Part shown: one piece after another, positions 1 to 9,732 of the stretch
How positions within the stretch are numbered: the stretch's first letter is position 1
Layout: each line of letters begins with the position of its first letter
Source of the DNA: Pseudorhodobacter antarcticus
GTDB taxonomy: Bacteria; Pseudomonadota; Alphaproteobacteria; Rhodobacterales; Rhodobacteraceae
DNA length: 40,095 bases
Assembly (NCBI GenBank): GCA_945862435.1
Contig: CAMAXX010000025.1
Location: forward strand, 1-40,095
Direction of reading: 5' to 3'
The notes under the pieces: generated by a model
Databases searched by the model: none
Told to the model about the DNA's origin: nothing
Seen by the model: only the letters and a program-made list of their open reading frames with translations
Program-made: the position numbers and the translations under genes

Positions 1-141
1 AACTATCCAACCGTGGCAAAGGGCACCGAACGCCTGCGCATCACCCCCTCGCCCTATCATACCGATGCCGATATCGACCATCTGGCAACCGCCCTCCACT
101 CCCTTTGGTCACGCTGCGCTATTTCGCATGCGGTGGCGTAA
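1..141 (+). CDS. hemA: 5-aminolevulinate synthase, C-terminal fragment
   Basis: The first 46 codons, open from the window edge to a TAA, encode the C-terminal tail of 5-aminolevulinate synthase, the PLP enzyme that condenses glycine and succinyl-CoA as the first step of haem and bacteriochlorophyll synthesis in alphaproteobacteria. The segment includes [13 protein letters not shown] followed by a short helix [10 protein letters not shown], the usual end of the family, where the ERLRITP and P-x-H-T elements are conserved. The gene is 5'-truncated only by the window edge. It lies just upstream of cycA on the same strand and supplies tetrapyrrole precursors for both the cytochrome and the pigment genes nearby. 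The identification rests on a short tail, so it is good but not certain. Confidence 0.85.
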   Translation, partial: NYPTVAKGTERLRITPSPYHTDADIDHLATALHSLWSRCAISHAVA

Positions 142-219
142 GGCGGGGCTTGACGAGCCAGGAATTTACCACACATGCCTTATTGTATAGCGACAATTCG
201 CCGCATATGGGAGAGTCAC

Positions 220-654
220 ATGAAAACCAACCGAATGGCCATCGCAGCCACTGCGCTGCTGTTGGCAGCCCCTGCCTATGCGGCAGGCGACGCCGCCAAG
301 GGCGAAGCGACGTTCAAGCAGTGCCAAGCCTGCCACGCTGTGATTGATGACACGGGCGCAGTTCTGGCAGGCAAAGGCAAAGCTGGCCCGAACCTTTACG
401 GCGTGTTTGGCCGCCAAGCTGGCACCTATCCTGATTTCAAGTATGGCGAGTCCATTATCGCCGGCGGCGCGGCTGGCGTGATCTGGAACGAGGTTGAATT
501 TGTAGCCTATGTTCAAGACCCCGGCAAATACTGGCAAGAAAAGCTGGGTGATAAAAAAGCCAAGTCCAAAATGATGTTCAAGGTCAAGAACGCTGAAGCT
601 GCAGCTGACCTGTATGCCTATCTGTCGCAGTTCAGCCCAGCCTCTGCACAGTAA
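220..654 (+). CDS. cycA: Cytochrome c2
   Basis: A 144-residue periplasmic class I c-type cytochrome that carries electrons from cytochrome bc1 to the photooxidised reaction centre and to cytochrome c oxidase. A signal peptide (residues 1-21, ending AYA) precedes the haem motif CQACH at 35-39; His39 is the proximal ligand and one of Met118/Met119 is the likely distal ligand. Length and the Rhodobacter-type long insert before KMMF fit cytochrome c2. The start chosen (ATG at 220) has a GGGAGAG ribosome site at 209-215 and begins the signal peptide; an in-frame ATG at 175 lacks both. It follows hemA by 78 nt, and no clear promoter is visible between them, so co-transcription is possible. Confidence 0.95.
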   Translation: MKTNRMAIAATALLLAAPAYAAGDAAKGEATFKQCQACHAVIDDTGAVLAGKGKAGPNLYGVFGRQAGTYPDFKYGESIIAGGAAGVIWNEVEFVAYVQDPGKYWQEKLGDKKAKSKMMFKVKNAEAAADLYAYLSQFSPASAQ

Positions 655-671
655 CCGCGCGCTACATACCC

Positions 672-699
672 AAAAGGCCCCGCATTGCGGGGCCTTTTT
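672..699. terminator. Bidirectional rho-independent terminator between cycA and dxs
   Basis: An 11-bp perfect GC-rich stem (673-683 pairing with 687-697) with a 3-nt loop is followed by a run of five T on the plus strand and preceded by four A, which read as T on the minus strand. It sits 18 nt after the cycA stop and 21 nt before the dxs stop, so it can end both convergent transcripts. Confidence 0.9.
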
Positions 700-719
700 C
701 TTTAAGCATGCTGGTCTGT

Positions 720-2630
720 TTATGCGCGCAAGGCTGTTGCTTGCGGCATCAGCGCGCGCACTGTGGCGGCAATATCCGCAGCCGTCAGCCCCGCATCGCG
801 GTACATCGCTTCTGGGGATGCTTGGTCAATAAAACGGTCGGGCAGCGTCATGCAGCGGATTTTCGGCCCATGATCCAGGCCTCCACTGGCGGCAAGTGTT
901 TGCAACACCTGCGCGCCAAAGCCGCCCGCAGCCCCTTGTTCCACGGTAATCAGCGCGGCGTGATTGCGCGCAAGTTGGGCAATCAAATCCATATCCAAAG
1001 GCTTGGCAAAGCGGGCATCGGCGATGGTCACGGATATGCCCTGCGCGGCCAAACTTTCGGCGGCCAGCAGGCATTCGTTCAAATGCGCCCCAAAGGACAA
1101 GATTGCCACATCATTGCCGCCCCGCACCACGCGGCCACGGCCAATCTCTAGGGGCGCACCGATTTCGGGCATCACCGCGCCCACACCCTCGCCGCGCGGA
1201 TATCTAAATGCAATTGGCCCCGCGTCATAGTCCGCGGCAGTGGCGACCATATGCACCAGTTCTGCCTCGTCACTGGGGGCCATAACAACCATATTTGGCA
1301 GTGCTGACAGATAGCCCACGTCAAATGCGCCTGCATGGGTGGCCCCATCGGCCCCGACCAGCCCTGCCCGATCAACAGCAAAGCGCACGGGCAAGCATTG
1401 TAAAGCCACGTCATGGACGATCTGGTCATAGCCGCGTTGCAGGAAAGTGGAATAGATCGCAACAAAGGGTTTCAGACCCCCTGCCGCCATACCAGCCGCA
1501 AAGGTCACCGCGTGCTGTTCTGCAATGCCCACATCAAACACGCGGGCAGGAAAGCGGCGGGCCAAAATATCAAGCCCAGTCCCCGATGGCATTGCGGCTG
1601 TGATACCAACGATGCGGCCATCGCGGGCGGCCTCATCCGTCAGGGCCTGCCCAAACACCGATGTATAGGCGGGTGCGTTCGATTTTGCCTTTGCCTGAGT
1701 GCCAGAGATGACATCGAATTTAGCAACGCCGTGGTATTTGTCGGCAGCAGCCTCGGCTGGGGCATAGCCCTTGCCTTTGACAGTGATTGCGTGGATCAGA
1801 ACCGGGCCGCGCGCACGCGTTTTTGCGGCGCGTAGGGTGGCCAGCAGTTGGCCCATATCGTGTCCATCAATCGGGCCGATATAATCAAAGCCCAATTCTT
1901 CAAACATCGTGCGGCCTTGGGCGCTGCCTGTGACCAACTCCTTGGCGCGGCGGGCACCTTCGCGCAGCGGGGAAGGCAGTGCATCAACCGCCCCTGCCGC
2001 CAGATCGCGCAGGCTGGCAAAGGGCGTTTCAGTGGCAAGGCGGTTCAGATAGCTGTTGAGCGCGCCTACGGGCGGGGCGATGGACATATCATTATCGTTC
2101 AAAATTACAAACAGGCGCTTGCCCAAATGGCCGGCGGCATTCATCGCTTCGTACGCCATGCCTGCGGTGATCGCACCATCGCCTATAACGGCAACGGTAT
2201 CGCCCACAGGCCCGCCCATATCGCGCGCCACGGCAAAGCCCAGCGCCGCAGAAATAGAGGTGCTAGAGTGGGCCGCGCCAAAGGGATCATACTGGCTTTC
2301 GCTGCGCTTGGTGAACCCTGAAAGCCCTCCTTCCTGACGCAAGCTGCCCATTTCAGCGCGCCGCCCTGTTAGGATTTTATGCGGATAGCATTGGTGGCCC
2401 ACATCCCAAATCACCTTGTCGCGCGGGGTGTCAAACACCGCGTGCAGGGCCACTGTCAACTCGACCACACCAAGCGAAGACCCCAGATGTCCGCCCGTTT
2501 TGGACACCACATCGATCACGTCTCGGCGCAGCTCGCCAGCTAGGGTGGCAAGATCTGCGTTACTGAGACCCCGCAGATCGGCGGGAAGGTGGACTTTGTC
2601 CAGCAGCGGAGTTTGGGAAGTTATGGTCAT
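720..2630 (-). CDS. dxs: 1-deoxy-D-xylulose-5-phosphate synthase
   Basis: This 636-residue TPP enzyme joins pyruvate and glyceraldehyde 3-phosphate to give DXP, the first step of the non-mevalonate pathway that feeds carotenoids and the bacteriochlorophyll tail. Visible landmarks are the N-terminal GGHLGSSLG (46-54) and [16 protein letters not shown] (75-90) with active-site histidines, the TPP/Mg motif [15 protein letters not shown] (150-164), the catalytic glutamate in VGIAEQHAV (E371), and a C-terminal transketolase domain. The length matches bacterial Dxs (about 620-645). It lies 3' of pufX on the same strand, the position dxs holds in Rhodobacter, 212 nt after the pufX stop; a hairpin and a T-rich terminator-like element lie between, so it may have its own promoter. 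Confidence 0.96.
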   Translation of the reverse strand: MTITSQTPLLDKVHLPADLRGLSNADLATLAGELRRDVIDVVSKTGGHLGSSLGVVELTVALHAVFDTPRDKVIWDVGHQCYPHKILTGRRAEMGSLRQEGGLSGFTKRSESQYDPFGAAHSSTSISAALGFAVARDMGGPVGDTVAVIGDGAITAGMAYEAMNAAGHLGKRLFVILNDNDMSIAPPVGALNSYLNRLATETPFASLRDLAAGAVDALPSPLREGARRAKELVTGSAQGRTMFEELGFDYIGPIDGHDMGQLLATLRAAKTRARGPVLIHAITVKGKGYAPAEAAADKYHGVAKFDVISGTQAKAKSNAPAYTSVFGQALTDEAARDGRIVGITAAMPSGTGLDILARRFPARVFDVGIAEQHAVTFAAGMAAGGLKPFVAIYSTFLQRGYDQIVHDVALQCLPVRFAVDRAGLVGADGATHAGAFDVGYLSALPNMVVMAPSDEAELVHMVATAADYDAGPIAFRYPRGEGVGAVMPEIGAPLEIGRGRVVRGGNDVAILSFGAHLNECLLAAESLAAQGISVTIADARFAKPLDMDLIAQLARNHAALITVEQGAAGGFGAQVLQTLAASGGLDHGPKIRCMTLPDRFIDQASPEAMYRDAGLTAADIAATVRALMPQATALRA

Positions 2631-2673
2631 TGCAGGCCTACTTTCGCAAGAGAATGCAGCGAGGGGCTAGTCA

Positions 2674-2722
2674 GAAAAAAAGCGGGGGCAAAAGGGGTGC
2701 CGCAGCGCGTCGCACGCGGCAC
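2674..2722 (-). terminator. Probable terminator downstream of the puf operon
   Basis: On the minus strand a 7-bp GC stem (2716-2722 with 2697-2703, 12-nt loop) is followed by CCCCTTTT and, after a C-rich stretch, a run of seven T at 2674-2680. It lies between pufX and dxs. The T run is displaced from the stem, so termination is likely partial. This is read from sequence alone. Confidence 0.5.
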
Positions 2723-2806
2723 CAGGTGCCTGTTGCCAACAGGAAAGGGAACCGGGCCGTGGAAAACCCGAGTTGTTCGGGCCGGCATGTGGCCCAAACA
2801 TCGTGC

Positions 2807-2834
2807 GGGCTGGGCAGATTTCCCCGCCCAGCCC
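2807..2834 (-). other. pufX 3' hairpin (mRNA stabiliser candidate)
   Basis: A perfect 9-bp GC stem (2807-2815 with 2826-2834, 10-nt loop) starts 8 nt after the pufX stop. It has no T tail on the minus strand, so it looks more like a 3' protecting hairpin for puf mRNA than an intrinsic terminator. Rhodobacter puf mRNA is known to carry stem-loops at its 3' end. Confidence 0.55.
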
Positions 2835-2842
2835 AAAGCCGT

Positions 2843-3073
2843 TTAGACCAGTTCGGTCAGCGCATCTGCGCCAAGTTCAAGCTGGGTATAGGGCGAAGGC
2901 GCGGTTTTGCTTTCTGCAGGCAAAAGCTGCCCCACCGCCCAAATCGCACCAAGTGTCAGGCCTATGGCAAGAACGAACAAAGCCGCCCATCCCATGCCCC
3001 GCAGCATTTGCCACATCACCCAAGAGCGCAGGGCCGAAGTGGTGTTGCCTTCGTGATAGTATTTATCGGACAT
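2843..3073 (-). CDS. pufX: Intrinsic membrane protein PufX
   Basis: A 76-residue single-span protein of the RC-LH1 core that leaves a gap in the LH1 ring for quinone exchange. The core resembles PufX: LRSWVMWQMLRGMGWA at about 15-30, a hydrophobic span to about residue 48, then VGQLLP and an AP-rich tail ending ALTELV, the pattern of Rhodobacter PufX (LRxWVxxQM, GxGWA, VGxxLP). I use ATG at 3073, with GGAAGG seven bases upstream, rather than an in-frame start five codons earlier that would include the ribosome site. It follows pufM by 18 nt as the last puf gene. PufX diverges fast, but the motif and position are decisive. It stands where pufC would be in many other proteobacteria. Confidence 0.93.
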   Translation of the reverse strand: MSDKYYHEGNTTSALRSWVMWQMLRGMGWAALFVLAIGLTLGAIWAVGQLLPAESKTAPSPYTQLELGADALTELV

Positions 3074-3091
3074 CTGCTTTCCTTCCAAAGG

Positions 3092-4015
3092 TCAGTTAAG
3101 CGGCGCATAGCCGTGGACTTGCGCCCAGGAATACCAGTCATCCACCACAGTGCCGGTTAGCAAAATACCAATCCCGCCTGTGACGGTGACCAGAACTGCA
3201 AACCACCACGCCCAGCGGTGAATACCCTCCATCGTGGCGTTAAAGCCCATCGTCCAGCGCCAGAACAAAGCGGCGCGTTCAGATGCTGTGCCACGATCGA
3301 CGATCTGTTCCAATTCGCGGTCGCCGCCCAAACGGGTGACGGACAGAATTGTCGCCCCATGCATCGCAAACAGCAGCGCCGATCCGTAGAGGAACGCGAT
3401 GGAAAGCGCATGGAAGGGGTTGTAGAACAGGTTGCCGTAGGTCAGCGAAAAGTTGTTCGTCCAGTCAAGGTGCGAGAAGATGCCATAAGGTACAGCCTCG
3501 CTCCAGCTTCCCATAAGCACGGGGCGAATAAGGCCCAGAACCAAGAACAGCCAGATCGCGCCTGCAAAGGCCCAAGACACGTGCTTGCCCATTCCCAGGG
3601 CATCGGCGCGCAGATAGGTGCGAACCCACCATGCCATCACCGAAATCAGCAAGAAAAAGGACGAGATCAGCCACAGCCCGCCTTCGGCGATGGGCGCAAA
3701 CCCAAGGCCATATTCGGCGGCTGGCGGCTCGAGCGAGAACCAGAACAGATCGCGCAGGAACACGGCTGGGTTATAGTCGGCCAAATGCCAGTACCAAGCG
3801 CCCACTAACATGAACCAAATCGCGCCCGTGGCCAGCGAAACCACGCCCATTGTGCCAAGGTAGATCGGGCCAAGCTGCGCGTTTCCGAACCAGCCCGCAA
3901 GGGTGGAAAAGCTTGCGCTATTCGTGCGGTTTCCAGTTTCCACCTGCTCGACCATGCCCATCTCTGGGGCGGCGCGCACTTGGACTTGGGTGAAGATGTT
4001 TTGATACTCAGCCAT
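3092..4015 (-). CDS. pufM: Photosynthetic reaction centre M subunit
   Basis: A 307-residue, five-helix membrane protein that with PufL binds the special pair, bacteriopheophytins, QA and the non-haem iron. Landmarks are the [14 protein letters not shown]-terminus, [29 protein letters not shown] (special-pair histidine), FAMHGATIL (iron-ligand histidine), [15 protein letters not shown] and GIHRWAWW. The length is within one residue of Rhodobacter PufM. The ATG overlaps the pufL 3' end by 8 nt, the usual Rhodobacter arrangement, implying translational coupling and equal subunit synthesis. No C-terminal extension is seen. Confidence 0.98.
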   Translation of the reverse strand: MAEYQNIFTQVQVRAAPEMGMVEQVETGNRTNSASFSTLAGWFGNAQLGPIYLGTMGVVSLATGAIWFMLVGAWYWHLADYNPAVFLRDLFWFSLEPPAAEYGLGFAPIAEGGLWLISSFFLLISVMAWWVRTYLRADALGMGKHVSWAFAGAIWLFLVLGLIRPVLMGSWSEAVPYGIFSHLDWTNNFSLTYGNLFYNPFHALSIAFLYGSALLFAMHGATILSVTRLGGDRELEQIVDRGTASERAALFWRWTMGFNATMEGIHRWAWWFAVLVTVTGGIGILLTGTVVDDWYSWAQVHGYAPLN

Positions 4016-4856
4016 TTACGCCTCCTGGAATATTGGCCCAGAATGGAAGTTGCAGCCACCAGTTCCACCAATCAACCCACTGCTCGAACCAGATCGTGCC
4101 CGAGATCAGGATGCAAATCGCGCTCCAGAATCCGGCGTTCAGGGCCAGCAGCAGGCCAAGGCGGTGAATACCCAGCGTGCCAACGGAATATCCGATCAAA
4201 TCGCGGAAAAAGGTATCCTCGTGATCGGGGGTTTTCATAACCTCGCCCTTGGGCGGGTTGGCCGCCGACAGGATCAGTGCGCCATGCAGCGCCAAGGCCA
4301 GTGCCGTCGTGAAGAAGAAGCTGACGGCCAGCATATGCACGGGGTTATAGTGGAAGTTGCCATAGGTGTAGCCCGTGTTCGACACCCAATCGAGGTGACT
4401 GAAAATGCCATAGGGAAAGGCATAGCCCCAAGACCCCATCAGGATGGGACGGATAACGACCAAGGTGACATAAGCAAAGATCGCCACGCCAAAGGCAAAA
4501 GGCACGTGCAGACCAATGCCCAATTTGCGGGCAATCTCTACCTCGCGCAGCGCCCAAGAAACAAAGGCCCCAATCGCGCAGATCGTAATGATTTGCCAAA
4601 GCCCGCCTTCCATGAGCGGCGCAAAGGCCAGTCCATTTTCAACGGAAGGCGGATTGATTGAAATCAACCATGGGTTCCAAGTTGGGCCCAGCGCTGCACC
4701 GTAGAAAATCAAAATTGTGCCAAGGGCCGCGAAGAAAAAGGTCGTGACCCCAAAGAAACCAACGTAAAACGGGCCGACCCAAAAGTCGAACAAGTTTCCG
4801 CCGATCAGCGTGCCACCTGGCACGCGATATTTACGTTCGAAGCTAAGCAGAGCCAT
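4008..4856 (-). CDS. pufL: Photosynthetic reaction centre L subunit
   Basis: A 282-residue five-helix membrane protein, the partner of PufM, binding the special pair, accessory pigments, QB and iron. It begins [16 protein letters not shown] as in Rhodobacter and contains [23 protein letters not shown] with the pigment-binding histidines, [13 protein letters not shown] (iron ligand), DHEDTFFRD and GIHRLG (iron/QB side). The chosen start at 4856 has GGAGGGGAAG upstream; a longer in-frame reading adds 12 residues with no family match. It is separated from pufA by 104 nt containing a strong hairpin. Confidence 0.98.
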   Translation of the reverse strand: MALLSFERKYRVPGGTLIGGNLFDFWVGPFYVGFFGVTTFFFAALGTILIFYGAALGPTWNPWLISINPPSVENGLAFAPLMEGGLWQIITICAIGAFVSWALREVEIARKLGIGLHVPFAFGVAIFAYVTLVVIRPILMGSWGYAFPYGIFSHLDWVSNTGYTYGNFHYNPVHMLAVSFFFTTALALALHGALILSAANPPKGEVMKTPDHEDTFFRDLIGYSVGTLGIHRLGLLLALNAGFWSAICILISGTIWFEQWVDWWNWWLQLPFWANIPGGVNG

Positions 4857-4917
4857 GCTTCCCCTCCGCGATTGGACGGCGCACATGCGCACGTCGGGTT
4901 ATGCCTTGAAAATGTAT

Positions 4918-4951
4918 TTGTTGCGGGCGACGGCGGGGCCGCCCGCAACAA
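4918..4951 (-). other. pufA-pufL intercistronic hairpin
   Basis: An 11-bp perfect stem (4918-4928 with 4941-4951, 12-nt GC-rich loop) lies just after the pufA stop and upstream of pufL. In Rhodobacter a hairpin at this place blocks 3'-5' decay of the pufBA segment after cleavage in pufL, which makes LH1 more abundant than reaction centre. The structure is seen here; the function is carried over from the known system. Confidence 0.8.
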
Positions 4952-4960
4952 TGTTGGCGG

Positions 4961-5146
4961 TTATTCGGCTGGCGCTGCGGCAGGAGCGTAGCCGTACTTG
5001 GCGTTCGCTTTGTCGAACCAGTTGTAACCGGGGTTGGACAGCAAGACGAGGTGAATCATCGCTGCCAGCAGGAAGAGGAAAACCCCTTGCGCTACGAAAA
5101 CGCGGCGCGGATCGAAAATTAGCCAAATTTTGTGAAAGTTGCTCAT
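4961..5146 (-). CDS. pufA: Light-harvesting 1 alpha chain
   Basis: A 61-residue antenna polypeptide with one membrane helix. It starts [20 protein letters not shown], the classical LH1-alpha N-terminus, and has His32 in [11 protein letters not shown] as the bacteriochlorophyll ligand, followed by NPGYNWF and an alanine/proline-rich tail. It pairs with PufB in the ring around the reaction centre. It lies 13 nt downstream of pufB with a GGGGG-containing ribosome site before the ATG. Confidence 0.97.
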   Translation of the reverse strand: MSNFHKIWLIFDPRRVFVAQGVFLFLLAAMIHLVLLSNPGYNWFDKANAKYGYAPAAAPAE

Positions 5147-5159
5147 GTTTCAATCCCCC

Positions 5160-5309
5160 TCAGAACCAAGGTTGCCAAATGTACACAGCTACGTGCGCGA
5201 TAACGGCCATGGTTACGAACAACCAAAGCCCGCTCATGTAGACCGAGTGCAATTCTTGCGCTTGTTGGTCAGTTAGACCTGTGAAAGACAGATCGGATTT
5301 ATCAGCCAT
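5160..5309 (-). CDS. pufB: Light-harvesting 1 beta chain
   Basis: A 49-residue single-helix antenna polypeptide, read directly from the reverse strand: ATG at 5309 and TGA at 5160-5162. It begins [20 protein letters not shown], has the conserved His21 near the membrane face and His39 ([10 protein letters not shown]) as the bacteriochlorophyll ligand, and ends WQPWF as LH1-beta chains do. GGAGGAT lies just upstream of the ATG. It is the first structural antenna gene after pufQ, separated from it by 122 nt of hairpin-rich sequence. Confidence 0.97.
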   Translation of the reverse strand: MADKSDLSFTGLTDQQAQELHSVYMSGLWLFVTMAVIAHVAVYIWQPWF

Positions 5310-5336
5310 AGTATCCTCCAGGATATTCGTGCCGAC

Positions 5337-5440
5337 GCCGCAAACCCTGCGGCTGGGTCATAAGGGGCGGAATGCCCCCCAATGCTTCGGCCCCTGTAGC
5401 CAGGGGTCGAAAGACGTGTCGCGGCTGGTGGTTAGCCGCG
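5337..5440 (-). other. Hairpin-rich pufQ-pufB intergenic region
   Basis: Four inverted repeats are visible: 5337-5342/5348-5353 (6 bp), 5364-5368/5374-5378 (5 bp), 5391-5396/5401-5406 (6 bp, 4-nt loop) and 5420-5426/5434-5440 (7 bp), the last overlapping the pufQ stop. In Rhodobacter this segment is a processing site that separates the short-lived upstream bch-pufQ mRNA from stable pufBA mRNA, and the hairpins here fit such a role. Confidence 0.6.
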
Positions 5441-5653
5441 GAAAATCATAGGCGTGATGGCGCGCGCGTCTTTGATGGCGCAGGCCAACGGGCCAGTTTT
5501 TGGCAAAGACAAATGGCGCAGCGCCATCACGGGCCAGCGCACCAGATGCATGCCCAATGCCAGCGTTAGGATCAGCGTGAAATACAGGCTGAATTCGACG
5601 CGGCTAACGCGCTTTACGCCGCTAAGATCGCCGCTTGCTGAAAAGTCGCTCAT
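5432..5653 (-). CDS. pufQ: PufQ
   Basis: A 73-residue protein with one predicted membrane span (about 22-43) and a hydrophilic N-terminus, matching PufQ, a small protein needed for normal bacteriochlorophyll supply in Rhodobacter. The core [19 protein letters not shown] followed by LVRWP is typical. Its ATG overlaps the bchZ stop (ATGA), so it is read as part of the bchCXYZ-puf transcript. The exact biochemical role of PufQ is not settled; carrier or regulator of tetrapyrrole flux has been proposed. Confidence 0.92.
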   Translation of the reverse strand: MSDFSASGDLSGVKRVSRVEFSLYFTLILTLALGMHLVRWPVMALRHLSLPKTGPLACAIKDARAITPMIFRG

Positions 5654-7140
5654 GCCGTTTCTCCTTGTTGGTGGGTTTTGGCTTGTGGGGCTAGATCGCC
5701 ATGCAATGCCGTGACAGTTTCTAGAACCACCCGCTCGGCTCCTGAATCCAGCGCAGCCTTTTCGGCGGCGTCGCGCAGAGTGCGGGCGGCAGATATGCGG
5801 GTAAGTATCGGGTGGGTGGCAACGATACGATCCAATGCCGCTTGGGCATCAACATCCCAAGGGAAATCGCGGCGCAGGTTGGTGGGTGTTGCCGCTGCGC
5901 TGTCCATTTCAGAGCCTAAGGGCAGTATGTGGAACAGGGCATCGAACAGGCTATTGCACACCTCTTGCAGAACATAGACTGCGCCTGCAAAGCCCATCAT
6001 TGGGGTGCCTGTGGCACGGCGAATGGCAGCGCCAGGGAACGACGCGGGAATGAAACTTGGCGCAGGGCCAAAGCCGCCTTTCATTTCTGCCAAGTACATC
6101 TTTTCATTGATCGACCCGAACACGACCAGCGGGCGATGCTGCTTTAGCAATCCGCGCACGGCATCGTTGTTCGTTTTCTGACCTGCCAAACGCGCCACGG
6201 CAAAGGCGCAGGGCAGGCCCAAATCGGATTCCAGATAATTGCGTAATCCGCGCGCATAGGTTTCCGATGCGACCACTGCAAAGCTGGCGGTTGCAAAGAA
6301 GTCTTGCGTAACAGAGCGCCACAAATCCCAAACGGGTTTGAGGGTGGAATGCTTTTCGCGTTCGATAAACGGTTCAGGATCAAGGCCCAGCATTTCGCCC
6401 AGTTTGCGCAGGAATTTGATCGTGCTGTCCATGCCGATGGGCGCCTGAAGATATGGCTTACCCAAAACTTCGGCCAGCCCGCGCCCAAATTCGCGGTACA
6501 TCACAATATTGGCGTCAGCGTTGACCAGATTGCGCATTTCGGCCAAATGCGCGCCCAGTGGCAGAACCATGTTCACGTCTGCGCCGATACCTTCCACCAG
6601 ACGGCGGATTTCGTGCAAATCCGATGCCATGTTGAACACACCATACATTGGCCCAAGGATATTTACGCGCGGGCGCGCGCCCTCAACCTTGTCTGCCTCG
6701 GGGGGCATACGGCCTTTGGTCATGCCAAATTCAGTGAAAATCCACGTCATCGCGCGGTCGGCGCATTGCCATTGATCTTCATCAATCGTGCGGGGAAGGA
6801 ACCGCTGGATATTCGTACCCATTGGTGTGACGCCGCCGCCGATCATCTCGGCAATCGACCCTGTGACCACCACAGCAGGCAAGGCTGGATCAAGCGTTTT
6901 CCAAGCGCGGCGCATCGCGCCCTCGGTTCCGTCGCGGCCAAGCTCTTCTTCGCCCAAACCCGTAACGACGATAGGCAACTCGTGCGGTGGCAGTGCATCA
7001 GTATAATGCAGCACCGAAGTGACTGGCAGGTTTTCGCAGCCCACTGGCCCGTCGATCACCACTTGCAACCCTTTGACCGCGCAAAAGGCGTAAATTGCCC
7101 CCCAATACCCGCCCGCACGATCATGATCTTGAATAAGCAT
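5650..7140 (-). CDS. bchZ: Chlorophyllide a reductase subunit Z
   Basis: A 496-residue nitrogenase-like subunit that with BchY forms the catalytic component reducing ring B of chlorophyllide a to bacteriochlorophyllide. The N-terminus [14 protein letters not shown] is the family start; Cys35 in [10 protein letters not shown] is a probable iron-sulfur ligand, and the middle has the [10 protein letters not shown] stretch typical of BchZ. The start at 7140 overlaps the bchY stop (TGATG); an upstream in-frame extension of 33 arginine-rich residues is only bchY read out of frame. The stop overlaps the pufQ ATG. Confidence 0.97.
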   Translation of the reverse strand: MLIQDHDRAGGYWGAIYAFCAVKGLQVVIDGPVGCENLPVTSVLHYTDALPPHELPIVVTGLGEEELGRDGTEGAMRRAWKTLDPALPAVVVTGSIAEMIGGGVTPMGTNIQRFLPRTIDEDQWQCADRAMTWIFTEFGMTKGRMPPEADKVEGARPRVNILGPMYGVFNMASDLHEIRRLVEGIGADVNMVLPLGAHLAEMRNLVNADANIVMYREFGRGLAEVLGKPYLQAPIGMDSTIKFLRKLGEMLGLDPEPFIEREKHSTLKPVWDLWRSVTQDFFATASFAVVASETYARGLRNYLESDLGLPCAFAVARLAGQKTNNDAVRGLLKQHRPLVVFGSINEKMYLAEMKGGFGPAPSFIPASFPGAAIRRATGTPMMGFAGAVYVLQEVCNSLFDALFHILPLGSEMDSAAATPTNLRRDFPWDVDAQAALDRIVATHPILTRISAARTLRDAAEKAALDSGAERVVLETVTALHGDLAPQAKTHQQGETA

Positions 7141-8741
7141 CAGATCATCTCCTCGGCCTTGGCGGCCTTGGCGGCGCGGTCGAGCTTTTTCTGATGCTGC
7201 GCGCGGAAATCGGGGCGCAGGTTGGGCGCGCCTTCCCATATGCCAGCGGTATCGCCGGTGCCGACACCTTCAAACAGCGCCTTCATATCTGCCATGCGGC
7301 CCTTACCAGCCATAGCGGCATTGACAACTTGCCCAAGGCTACCTGCACCTGCTGGCCCCATAAGCGGGCGCGCAGAAATCAGGTTGGTGAAGTACAGCGA
7401 AGGGATGCCTGCCTCTTTCGCGGCCTGCACAAGCGGGGTTGTGCCAATCGCCAGATCGGGGCCAAAGGCGTGCATCGCGGCAAGATCATCTTCAAGGCTG
7501 GCGCGGAATTTCACAGCCACACCGCGCGCGGTCAGCCAATCCAAATCAGCGGCACTCCACGGCGTTTTGGCACAGGCCGTGCCGACATAAGGCACATCTG
7601 CGCCGCTTTCGATCAGCAGACGCGCGACAAGCAACTCGCTGCCTTCATATCCCGAAACGGTGATGCGGCCAGAGATAGGCGCTGCAGAAAGCGCGCCCTT
7701 AATCGCGGGGCCAAAGGCATTTTGGGCGGCTGCAACCTGTGCGGGGGCGATGTTATACGCAGCCCCGATCGCCGCCAACCATTCCATCGTGCCATCATGG
7801 CCAACGGGGGCCGATCCCACAACTTTGCGGCCTGCGGCCACAAATTCGCGCACAGCGGCGGTATAGAACGGGTGAATTGCCGCCACAACGCCGCAATCAA
7901 GCGCGCCATACAGCTCGCGCCATTCGCGGGCAGGAACCACAGGGCCAGCAGCAAGGCCCAAGGGGGCTAGCATTGCGCCAATCATCATCGGATCAGCAGG
8001 GAACATCTCGCCCAAAAGGGCCACTTGCGGGCGGTCGCTGCGGCCAGCGGCAGGGGCAGGCACAGGGCCTGCCATAATTTCGGCGCGGGCATATTTTAGC
8101 ATCGCACCCGCCAAAACATCTTTTGCCTCGGCATGGGTGGGAATGCCAAAGCCAGGCACATCAATGCCGACAATCCGCACGCCGTTAATTTCACTGGGAA
8201 GCAGCTTTAGCGGCACGCCGCTGGCGGTTGGCACGCAAAGGTTGGTGACGACAATGGCGTCGTAGCGTTCGGGATCAGCCAACTCATGTACCGCATCGCG
8301 GATATCTTCGAACAGTTTGCCCGTCACCAAACTTTCGGAATTGAACGGCACGTAACCAACAGACCGACGCGCGCCGTAGAAATGCGACACAAAAGTCAGG
8401 CCATAAACGCAGCAAGCAGAACCTGACAGAACTGTGGCCACACGGCGCATCCGCAGGCCAACGCGCAGACTGCCAAAGGCGGGGCACATGGATTGCGGTT
8501 TATCGTGCGGGCCTTGCGGATAGTCGGCGGCGTATTGATCAAGAAGTTCGGAATTACCCGCCGCGCGGGCGGCAGCATCCATAGTTGCAGCCCCAGCATG
8601 ACATCCCATGCCATCTGTTGGCGCGGTGGTTGACTGATCGGGTGCTGTTGACAGATCGGTGGGGGCAACCGCCGTTAGCGGCGTATCACCCGCGACATCA
8701 TAATGGGATTCGCCCGCAGGTGTGCGATCAAACTGCGTCAT
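7140..8741 (-). CDS. bchY: Chlorophyllide a reductase subunit Y
   Basis: A 533-residue NifD-like partner of BchZ. After a variable N-terminal 80 residues it has [18 protein letters not shown] and [14 protein letters not shown], which contain cysteines expected to hold the [4Fe-4S] cluster together with BchZ. The start [10 protein letters not shown] at 8741 lies 14 nt inside the 3' end of bchX; a longer reading begins in bchX sequence and lacks homology. Tight overlaps on both sides indicate one coupled bchXYZ unit. Confidence 0.96.
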   Translation of the reverse strand: MTQFDRTPAGESHYDVAGDTPLTAVAPTDLSTAPDQSTTAPTDGMGCHAGAATMDAAARAAGNSELLDQYAADYPQGPHDKPQSMCPAFGSLRVGLRMRRVATVLSGSACCVYGLTFVSHFYGARRSVGYVPFNSESLVTGKLFEDIRDAVHELADPERYDAIVVTNLCVPTASGVPLKLLPSEINGVRIVGIDVPGFGIPTHAEAKDVLAGAMLKYARAEIMAGPVPAPAAGRSDRPQVALLGEMFPADPMMIGAMLAPLGLAAGPVVPAREWRELYGALDCGVVAAIHPFYTAAVREFVAAGRKVVGSAPVGHDGTMEWLAAIGAAYNIAPAQVAAAQNAFGPAIKGALSAAPISGRITVSGYEGSELLVARLLIESGADVPYVGTACAKTPWSAADLDWLTARGVAVKFRASLEDDLAAMHAFGPDLAIGTTPLVQAAKEAGIPSLYFTNLISARPLMGPAGAGSLGQVVNAAMAGKGRMADMKALFEGVGTGDTAGIWEGAPNLRPDFRAQHQKKLDRAAKAAKAEEMI

Positions 8742-9732
8742 AAACCACCTCGAGCGAGACTTTGACGCCTGCAAACTTGCCGCGCATATCGGTATCGGTG
8801 GCAGGCACCAGAACAAAATCCTTGCCCGTGGTTTCGGCAGAAAACAGGTTTAGAAGCCCATCCTGCGATAGCGGCGCAGGGCGAACGGGTGGGGCAATGC
8901 CCACGGCGTCGGCCAGTGCACCAAACATCGGCCCCCACTGCGATTCCATCGAGCCGACAATTTGATAATTGGCCGATTTGCGGCGCAAATCATCGTCTTG
9001 CGGAATGGCCGCCAGCACAGGAATGCCCACGGCATTTGCAAAGGCTGCCGCCTCGCCCGTGCCGTCGTCTTTGTTGATAACAAGGCCCGCAATGCCAACA
9101 TTACCACCCAAACGGCGGAAATATTCCACTGCCGAGCAGACGTTATTGGCCACATACAGCGATTGCAGATCGTTCGATGCAACAAGAATGACTTTCTGCG
9201 CCATATCGCGGGCGATAGGCAGACCAAAGCCGCCGCAGACCACATCGCCTAGAAAATCAAGCAAAACATAGTCGAAATCCCAGTCATGGAACCCCAGCTT
9301 TTCCAGCAGTTCAAAGCCGTGGATAATCCCGCGCCCACCGCAGCCCCGGCCCACTTCAGGCCCGCCCAGTTCCATTGCAAAAACGCCGCCGCGTTTGAAG
9401 CACACGTCGCCAATCTGCACCTCTTCCCCCGCCAGTTTCTTGCGGGTTGAGGTTTCGATAATGGTGGGGCAAGCCTTGCCACCAAACAAAAGGCTGGTCG
9501 TATCGGATTTAGGATCGCAGCCAATCAGCAGCACGCGCTTGCCCATTTCGGCCATCATATGCGACAGATTCGCCAAAGTGAAAGATTTACCAATCCCGCC
9601 TTTGCCGTAAATGGCAATGATCTGGGTTTTGGATTTTGGCTCGCCCTGCGGAACCTCTAGGCTGGGCTCCTCGGCCGCTTCGGCCCGAAGGCGGGCGTCA
9701 AAATCTTTAAGGTTTGGGATGTCGAGGGTCAT
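8728..9732 (-). CDS. bchX: Chlorophyllide a reductase iron protein (subunit X)
   Basis: A 334-residue NifH-like ATPase that passes electrons to BchYZ. It shows the P-loop GKGGIGKS (43-50), the Walker-like [15 protein letters not shown], and the two cysteines that bridge the dimer cluster, Cys131 in GRGCGGRG and Cys166 in DVVCGGFG. The start MTLDIPNL at 9732 overlaps the bchC stop by the ATGA arrangement. The N-terminal 35 residues before the P-loop strand are usual for BchX and longer than in BchL. Confidence 0.97.
   Translation of the reverse strand: MTLDIPNLKDFDARLRAEAAEEPSLEVPQGEPKSKTQIIAIYGKGGIGKSFTLANLSHMMAEMGKRVLLIGCDPKSDTTSLLFGGKACPTIIETSTRKKLAGEEVQIGDVCFKRGGVFAMELGGPEVGRGCGGRGIIHGFELLEKLGFHDWDFDYVLLDFLGDVVCGGFGLPIARDMAQKVILVASNDLQSLYVANNVCSAVEYFRRLGGNVGIAGLVINKDDGTGEAAAFANAVGIPVLAAIPQDDDLRRKSANYQIVGSMESQWGPMFGALADAVGIAPPVRPAPLSQDGLLNLFSAETTGKDFVLVPATDTDMRGKFAGVKVSLEVVYDAV

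Noticed and set aside
142..219. Promoter for cycA (TTGACG at 150-155)
   Set aside because: No acceptable -10 box occurs at 16-18 bp spacing, so the match was not listed as a feature.
6304..7194. Long plus-strand open frame (296 codons)
   Set aside because: It is antisense to bchZ, lacks any family motif and a ribosome site, and reflects the codon bias of GC-rich bchZ.
7194..7970. Plus-strand open frame (258 codons) opposite bchY
   Set aside because: Antisense shadow of bchY; composition rich in Arg/His/Cys without motifs.
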